A stretch of DNA of 10,453 bases from OMOG01 sp041485845. Its GTDB lineage: Bacteria; Acidobacteriota; Terriglobia; Bryobacterales; Bryobacteraceae. Shown here piece by piece: positions 1 to 4,900 of this stretch. A model generated the notes under the pieces. That model ran no database searches, had not been told where the DNA came from, and saw only the letters and a program-made list of their open reading frames with translations. The stretch covers positions 1 to 10,453 of the forward strand of contig JBGPKH010000294.1 of NCBI GenBank assembly GCA_041485845.1, in the 5' to 3' direction. Position numbers and translations under genes: made by a program. Position 1 is the stretch's first letter; the number at the start of each line of letters is the position of its first letter.

Positions 1-84
1 GGCATCCGTGATGCTCAAGCCCGAAGGCTCAATGCATTCCTGCAACACGACAAGGCCGGGGTGCGGCGGGTTTTTCATGGTCAT
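1..84 (-). CDS. higA: HigA-type antitoxin, N-terminal part (runs off the window)
   Basis: Reading the minus strand from the ATG at 84-82 gives MTMKNPPHPGLVVLQECIEP, followed by a helix-forming stretch ending SITDA at the window edge. The MxNPPHPG opening is characteristic of HigA-family antitoxins, which continue into an XRE-type helix-turn-helix that binds the operator and neutralises HigB. A good ribosome binding site (AAAGGA, about 93-98) lies between the higB stop codon (TGA, 100-98) and this start, so the two genes are only 13 bases apart in toxin-first order, the usual arrangement for higBA. A second possible ATG lies two codons in, at 78. Only 28 codons are visible, so the DNA-binding domain and intactness cannot be judged. 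Identification rests on the N-terminal motif plus the HigB-like neighbour. Confidence 0.8.
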   Translation of the reverse strand, partial: MTMKNPPHPGLVVLQECIEPSGLSITDA

Positions 85-97
85 CGGCTGGTTCCTT

Positions 98-372
98 TCA
101 GTGGTAATCGATATAATCAACAGCCTCCGCGCCGTCGTCAAAGCGGAAAATCACCCGCCAGTTGGCCCGGACAGTTACAGCCCAGAAGCCTTTCATCTGG
201 CCTCTGAGCGGATGCAACCGGAACCCCGGCACGTCCATATGGGCAACGGTTGGGGCAGCGTGAAGCGTCGCCAGAATATTCCGCAGTTTGCCAATACGTT
301 CCGGGTTTACGCCGCTCGGGTCGTCCTGTTCAAAAGCCGTTTCAGTCCCTTGTGGCGAATTGTCCATATCAT
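98..372 (-). pseudogene. higB: HigB-type RelE-superfamily toxin, one-base frameshift near the N-terminus
   Basis: HigB toxins are ribosome-dependent mRNA interferases. The C-terminal two thirds reads NPERIGKLRNILATLHA, then PGFRLHPLRGQMKGFWAV, NWRVIFRF and a terminal DYIDYH, which match the HigB/'killer protein' family throughout, including the ending. The family's N-terminus (MIxxxRHKGLxxLF) is present but in another frame: the ATG at 372-370 gives MIWTIRHKGLKRL, and after the four-base run at 332-335 the downstream frame resumes with FEQDDPSG. Adding one base to that run would restore a continuous protein of about 91 residues. As written, translation from 372 stops after 21 codons, and a start at 367 would give a wrong N-terminus. 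This may be real inactivation or a homopolymer sequencing error. The classic slippery heptamer for -1 shifting is not present, so programmed recoding seems unlikely. Confidence 0.82.
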
Positions 373-385
373 CCCGGCCGTAACC

Positions 386-404
386 TGACACGTGGCGCGT
401 GTCA
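386..404 (-). promoter_or_regulatory. Palindromic candidate operator and -35 of the higBA promoter
   Basis: A perfect 7-bp inverted repeat, TGACACG and CGTGTCA with a 5-base spacer, lies 13 bp upstream of the higB start. On the minus strand a consensus -35 hexamer TTGACA (405-400) overlaps the distal arm, and the rest of the palindrome falls between -35 and -10. No good -10 is visible: the best position, about 382-377, reads TACGGC. If that is the -10, the transcript would start at or next to the higB ATG. HigA proteins repress their own operon by binding such palindromes, so an autoregulatory operator is the likely role. The palindrome is seen directly; the function is inferred. Confidence 0.55.
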
Positions 405-467
405 AGAACAATTTTAGCAGCTTGGCCGTTTTCCTTCGCTGGCATCCGTGAGGGCGCGTGGCAGATC

Positions 468-812
468 ATGGCGTCGGTGATCCTGGGAATCGCCGGCGGC
501 ACCCTGACGTTTACCCAGGGACGGCGCGAACGAGCTCTGCCGGCCCTGCTGATCTCGGCGCTGGCATTGCGCTCCGCGCAGGCCCTGCCGCTGGCCAACG
601 CCGCCATCACCCCCCTGCTCGATTGCCGTTTTCAAGCTTATGGCGAGCGGTTGTGGCCAATCGAGGCACGCTTGGGCGGGCTGGCGCTGGCTCACTCACC
701 GTCACGCAACTCTGCCCTTGGGGGACGCGTGCCCGCTCCTGCCACCCGCTTGTGTGTTAGTGGGCGCCGGTTCGGCTTTTTCAGGCGTGACAATGCAGCC
801 GTCCGGAGGTAG
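468..812 (+). other. Unassigned open frame between the two toxin-antitoxin loci
   Basis: An open frame of 114 codons starts at an ATG (the same frame is open from 399). It begins MASVILGIAGG and contains an alanine/leucine-rich amphipathic or weakly hydrophobic stretch at residues 25-55. Third codon positions are strongly G/C up to about position 610, typical of coding DNA here, and then become less regular. The last 40 residues look random and no family was recognised. There is no convincing ribosome binding site. It could be a gene remnant left by rearrangement or a chance frame in high-GC DNA. The opposite strand is also open here, as an N-terminal extension of the higB frame, but that extension resembles nothing and has poor codon use. 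The stretch 373-840 otherwise holds only the higBA operator and a weak candidate promoter for vapB. Confidence 0.25.
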
Positions 813-815
813 AGT
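787..815 (+). promoter_or_regulatory. Weak candidate promoter for the vapB antitoxin gene
   Basis: GTGACA (787-792, five of six to the -35 consensus) is followed after 17 bases by TAGAGT (810-815, four of six to the -10). It would start transcription about 20 bases ahead of the antitoxin ATG at 841, whose ribosome binding site AGAGG is at 829-833. The match is modest and could be chance. Confidence 0.25.
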
Positions 816-840
816 TACCCTATGACGTAGAGGCTGCTTT

Positions 841-1098
841 ATGACCGTCACAGTCAATCTTCCGCCGGACGTTGAACAGGCATACCTCGCCGAGGCGCAG
901 GCCAAAGGCCTGTCGCTTGACGAGCTGGTGCGGAATCTTTTGCTTTCCCTGCAACCCTCTCCCCCTGCCACCGAGCTTTCCCCCGAGGAATGGATACGCA
1001 AGTTTCGCGCGTGGTTGGCAAGCCATGCCGGCAACACCGTCGTCCTGCCGGATGCCGCCATGGAGCGGGAGTCCATCTACGGCGACCACGGGCGGTAG
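841..1098 (+). CDS. VapB-type antitoxin
   Basis: The 85-residue protein opens MTVTVNLPPDVEQAYLAEAQ, a beta strand followed by a helix, then GLSLDELVRNLL: the arrangement of a ribbon-helix-helix DNA-binding antitoxin. The second half (EEWIRKFRAWLASH, then LPDAAMERESIYGD) looks like the toxin-binding tail common in VapB-like antitoxins that end in a short acidic motif. The start is supported by AGAGG seven bases upstream. The stop codon at 1096-1098 abuts the ATG of the PIN-domain toxin at 1099, so the two were translationally coupled. VapB normally masks the active site of VapC and represses the operon. Here the partner toxin is truncated, so this is probably an orphan antitoxin. It is intact as an open frame, with codon use typical of the window. 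Confidence 0.75.
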   Translation: MTVTVNLPPDVEQAYLAEAQAKGLSLDELVRNLLLSLQPSPPATELSPEEWIRKFRAWLASHAGNTVVLPDAAMERESIYGDHGR

Positions 1099-1200
1099 AT
1101 GGCCGCTCTTATCGATACCAATGTCTTGCTGCGACTCTTGCAGCCTCAGCATTCCCAATATTCGATAGCGGCAACGGCTATAGCAGAACTGCGCGAGCAA
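1099..1200 (+). pseudogene. VapC-type PIN-domain toxin, truncated after about 34 codons
   Basis: The N-terminus MAALIDTNVLLRLLQPQHSQ is the classic PIN-domain start, with the first metal-binding Asp in the LIDTN motif, and continues through a helix to IAELREQ at about codon 34. VapC toxins are about 130 residues and need three more acidic residues further on. None follows: from about 1200 the frame, open until 1350, encodes arginine-rich sequence unlike any PIN domain. The DNA there reads instead, on the other strand, as the beginning of a transposase. The gene was therefore cut by a rearrangement and cannot make an active endoribonuclease. Its start directly follows the antitoxin stop codon. 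Confidence 0.8.
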
Positions 1201-1391
1201 AGAGCCGACCGACCACCTGGTGGCTGGCGAGTTGTTCCAGCAGCGCGAGAGCCAACCAATGTTCAGGGGGTGCGGGTTGCAAGGCGCCGAGCGAACAGAC
1301 GGTGTGGTGGTAGGGTTCTAATGGACTCGACCAGGAGATGGTTGGTGTAGGTTTTGCCGCGGACGGTTTCGCGCGTAGCCTTCAGGAACAC
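1200..1391 (-). pseudogene. IS1634-like (IS4-related) transposase, N-terminal fragment, frameshifted
   Basis: From a GTG at 1391-1389, preceded by GGGA, the minus strand reads VFLKATRETVRGKTY then LVESIRT, an opening typical of IS1634-type transposases (a short strand pattern, then a V-E-S motif). At about 1312-1318 the frame shifts by one; the next frame continues with TVCSLGALQP and EHWLALALLEQLA, as expected for this family (the 'xxCSLG' motif). Homology stops near 1200, where the sequence becomes the vapC gene on the opposite strand. Only about 60 of the usual 400-550 residues remain and no catalytic DDE residues are present. Family assignment is from motif memory, and subgroup naming is tentative. 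The stretch 1392-1442 has two copies of TGTATAG on the minus strand and no gene. Confidence 0.65.
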
Positions 1392-1415
1392 TTCGTCCCT
1401 AACTATACATTGAAG

Positions 1416-1937
1416 TCAAGACGCTATACATCCGCGCATAATTAAAGGGACATGAGGATCAACAAAAAGGCGCCAGGTAGGAACGCGCGTCAATGTGGCG
1501 ACCAAGGCGTCCAGGCCGGAGAAGAAGCGATTGTGCGTTCCGTTCTTGCGCGTGTGCTGCCACAGCCGTTCTGTGGGATTCAACTCTGGCGAGTAGGGCG
1601 GCAACTGATGTACCTCCAGCCAGTGCCGGTTGGATTTGAACCAGTTCCACACTTCGGCCTCCTTATGGTAAGAGGCGTTGTCTTGAATCATGATGGCCCC
1701 CTGGCGGCGATATCGCCGGGCCAGTTGTTCGAGGAAGCCGAGATAGGTGCTGGCGTTGAAGACGGTGTCCTGCCGATAATCGAACCGCGTGCGCCAAAGT
1801 TCGATGGCTCCGAGAATCTTCACGCTCTTGCGCTCCCCAGTAACCGGAACTTCTGGTGGGCAGCCCACGCGGCTCCAGGTAGCATGCAGGGTCGAGTCCT
1901 GCCGGAAGCTGGCTTCGTCGGTGAAGATCAGCGCCTA
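1416..1937 (-). pseudogene. IS630-family DDE transposase, 5'-truncated
   Basis: The frame is open from just after a TAG near 1937 to the stop at 1416. It starts ALIFTDEASFRQDSTLHATW, which holds the first catalytic Asp, then GAIMIQDNASYHKE (second Asp) and QLPPYSPELNPTERLW (catalytic Glu). These are the signature blocks of IS630/Tc1-type transposases. The N-terminal helix-turn-helix region, normally over 100 residues, is missing because the right inverted repeat follows almost immediately upstream. No start codon lies upstream of FTDEASF, and the first ATG (1868) falls after the first catalytic Asp. The last dozen codons run through the left inverted repeat into flanking DNA, so the stop at 1416 is not native. 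It cannot encode an active transposase by itself. Confidence 0.85.
1443..1452 (+). repeat. Left terminal inverted repeat of the IS630 element, with TA
   Basis: TAAAGGGACA; the inverted partner lies at 1955-1964. The match stops after ten bases including the target TA. Confidence 0.6.
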
Positions 1938-1962
1938 ACAGGGTGAAAAGGTAGTGTCCCTT
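1445..1962 (-). mobile_element. Internally deleted IS630-family insertion sequence, 518 bp, in the stop codon of the giant gene
   Basis: The element is bounded by AAGGGACA at the left (1445-1452) and its reverse complement TGTCCCTT at the right (1955-1962), each flanked by TA (1443-1444 and 1963-1964). IS630 elements insert at TA and duplicate it. The interior holds only the C-terminal half of an IS630 transposase; full elements are about 1.0-1.2 kb, so about half the element is gone, with both ends kept. The right TA is part of the TAA stop of the giant minus-strand gene, and its third base is the first base of the element. Removing the element with one TA would leave CAG TAA TTA, so the original stop was also TAA. 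The exact inverted-repeat match is only 8 bases (10 with the TA), so the ends are probable rather than certain. Confidence 0.65.
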
Positions 1963-1964
1963 TA
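1955..1964 (-). repeat. Right terminal inverted repeat of the IS630 element, with TA
   Basis: TGTCCCTTTA on the plus strand, inverted copy of 1443-1452. Bases 1962-1964 are also the TAA stop codon of the giant gene read on the minus strand. Confidence 0.6.
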
Positions 1965-4900
1965 CTGCACGGTCCACGATCCCATCGATTGCCAACCCGA
2001 GTTATTCGCGTCCGTGCCGTCCCGTGCCGCCATGTATATCACGCGATTTCCGTTGAAGGCGGCCGAAAAGCTAACATTGACTATCAGGATGAGGTTGTTG
2101 CCGCTCCCGATCGCGGAAGAGCCCGCACCGGTCACTGTACACTGGCTGTTACTGACTGTCCCCGAGCCGTTCGACACGAGGCCAGGCACCAGACCTAATC
2201 CGTCGTCGGTCACCAGATACAGCGCGTTCGACGGGCGGCTGTAAGCCAGATAACAGGCGCCCCGAGCGTCCAGGGAGTTATGGATCAGGATATTCACCAC
2301 GCCGAGATCCTGAAATCCCTTGGTGTCGTTAAAGGTGAAGGTGAAGGCCTGGCTGGAACCGCTGCCGCGCGCGGGATTCACCCCTACGACGGCAGGGAAC
2401 GTGTTGGCGCCCGGCACGCCCCAGGCGCCGAGGGCCTGCCATCCCGAATTATTCAGCACGATGTCGCGCGCCGCCAGATAGATTATTTTGTTGCCTGCGA
2501 ACCCCGCAGTGAAGGTCATGCTCAAGTTCAGCGTCAGAGAGGTACCGCTGCCGCCCACCGACGAATTCGCGCCGTTCACTGTACATTGGCCGTTACTGAC
2601 AGACCCCGAACCGTTCATGACCGTGCCGGGAAGCAACGAGCCTCCGTCGTTGGCCACCAGATACAAAACGTTCGATGGAAAGCTATACGCCAGGTAGCAC
2701 GCGTTGCGGGCATCGAGGGAATTGTTGATCAGGATGTTGACCACGTTGAGATCCTGACGGCCGTCCGGGTCGGAGAACGTGAAGGTGAAGTTCTGCGTCG
2801 CGCCGCTGCCGGCGCCCGGGTTCGCCGAGACCGGACCGGGTGTGCGGTTGGCGCCTCCGTTTACGTTGACGGGGCCCGAGTCGGACGCGCGCGCGTTGTT
2901 GCCTTCGTTCGATTCGGCGACGAAGTTATCCGGATCGGCGATGGCGCCGAGGTACCACGTCCCCGTGCTGAGACCGGCGGGAACCCCGATCGAGCCGCTG
3001 CAGGTGAACGATGCGCCCGCGGCGAGGCGCGAGATCGTGCAGCCCCAGCCGGTGTCCACGGCGGCAGTCGAGATCGCCGGCGAGCTGGAGAAATAGAACT
3101 CAAAAGTGAACGGCCCGGCGGCGACGCTGCCCTGGTTGGTCACCGTGCCGCTGACGTTGAGGGTGCCGCCGGCTTGCGCCGTGTTAGGGCCGGTGAGCGC
3201 GGTGACCACGAGGTCCGCGGCGCCGCCGGCGTCATGGGTCACCGTGAAGAGTCCGGAGTTGCCGGTCACGCCGATCGAGCCGGAACGCGGCGACGCGCTC
3301 GCATTGCGCGCGACGGAGTAGTCGATGAACGCCGAGCCGATGCCCGACGATGGGGCCACGCCGATGAAGCTCGCCGAGGGGGTGAGCGTCCACGAACAGT
3401 CGGGGTAGTTGGTCTCGAGCACGAAGCTGTCGCTGCCGCCGGAGGCCGGAAAGTTCTTCGAACCGGGACTCGCGTTGAAAGTGCACGCGGTGTTCGGATG
3501 CACGATCAGGTTGAGCGTGCCGAAGATACCTTCATTGAAGTTGAAGTCGCCCACCAGGATCAGGTAGGACTGGCCGGCACCTGCGTTGAAGTTGAGTGCG
3601 GACGGACCGGGATTATTGGAATCGATGTCGTCATTGCACGCCGGCTCGACGCCGGGGATCGATCCGGCGTATACCGCCAACACGGTGTCATAGTCCGAAC
3701 CCACCGTGCTGACGTGAATCGGACCCGACGCCGTTGCGGTATACCGGTACCAAACGGTCTTGTCGAGCGGTCCCCCGCAAGCGGCCAAGCCGGGATCGGA
3801 GACACTCGTCGTGGCGGCACCCACGAATTGACCGGGCTGGACCCTGGCAACGGGCGTGGCCTGCGAGGGCTGGTCGTTGCCGTTGACGTTGAGCACGAGG
3901 GTGCCGCTGCTCGATCCCTGATGATACCTGCTCACTTCGATCAGATAGCTCTGTCCGGAAATCACCGCCAGTGACAGCGCCGATTGCGAGTCCTGGTCGG
4001 TGTCGTCGTTGCAGGCCAGTTCGGACGAAGGGGCGGCGGCATTATAGACCGAGAGCACCGTGTCGTAGTTGCTGCCCTCGGTATCGATCAGCAGGTTTCC
4101 GGTGAAGCCCGCGTTGTAGCGGAACCACACCGTCTTGCTGTCGGCCGAGCTGGTGCAGGTGTGAACCGGGTCGCCGGCGCTGCTGGTGGCCGACCCGATG
4201 TCCTGCGTGGTGGTAAAGGGCAGAGCATTCACCGGTGTGGCCGCGGCGGACAGGTCGTTGGCGCTCAGGCTGAGCACCAGGTTGCCCCCGGCGTTGACCG
4301 CGCCGTAGCTGCTCACCTCGACCAGGTAGGACTGGCCCGCGGTCACGTTCAGGGTAAAAGCGGACTGTAGCGCATAGTCGTTGATGTCGTCATTACAAGC
4401 CGCCTCGGCGCCCGCGCTGGAAGTGCCCGGATACGCGCTCAACACCGTGTCGTAGTCGCTGCCAGTGGTGTTGATCTGAACGACGCCGCTGAAGTTAGGC
4501 ACAAAACGGAACCAGGCGGTGGCCGAATCGCGCCCTCCGGTGCAGGCATGGACCGGGTCTGCGGAGTTGGCCGTGAAGCTCGCGGTGTTCTGGCTGATGG
4601 AAGCGGGCAATGCGCCGATGAGCGTCGCGCCCGCGATTTCGTCGTTTCCGCCTGCGCTCGCGCTGCCGGATTGTGAAATGGTCACGCTGATTCCGGCGAC
4701 GGTGATGGTGGCCGACCGGGAGGCGCTGGTAGTGTTGGCGGACACGTTGATCGATACCGAGCCGTTTCCCGTAGCGGGGCTGGGGGTGGTGGAGACGACG
4801 GTGATCCAGCCGATTGCGCTGGAGGCCTGCCACGCGCAGCCCGAAGGAGCGTTCACGGGAATGTTGCCCGTACCGCCGCCCGCCGGGAACGGCTGGCCGG

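Noticed and set aside
332..335. Programmed -1 frameshifting in higB
   Set aside because: The bases around the run do not form a slippery heptamer in the right phase, and no HigB is known to me to use recoding.
373..610. N-terminal extension of the higB frame on the minus strand
   Set aside because: The family start lies at 372 in the neighbouring frame. The extension crosses the candidate promoter and operator and resembles nothing.
1940..1964. Terminator after the giant gene
   Set aside because: AAAGG and CCTTT could pair on the minus strand ahead of a short T-run, but the stem is only five A/T-rich pairs and lies in the IS end.
1663..1995. 110-codon minus-strand frame crossing the IS630 right end
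   Set aside because: It is the wrong frame of the IS630 transposase. The correct frame carries the catalytic blocks.
2280..3974. 564-codon open frame on the plus strand
   Set aside because: It is antisense to the PPC/BACON/CARDB part of the giant gene. Its product is Arg/Gly/Ala-rich without domains, while the minus strand has clear domain repeats.
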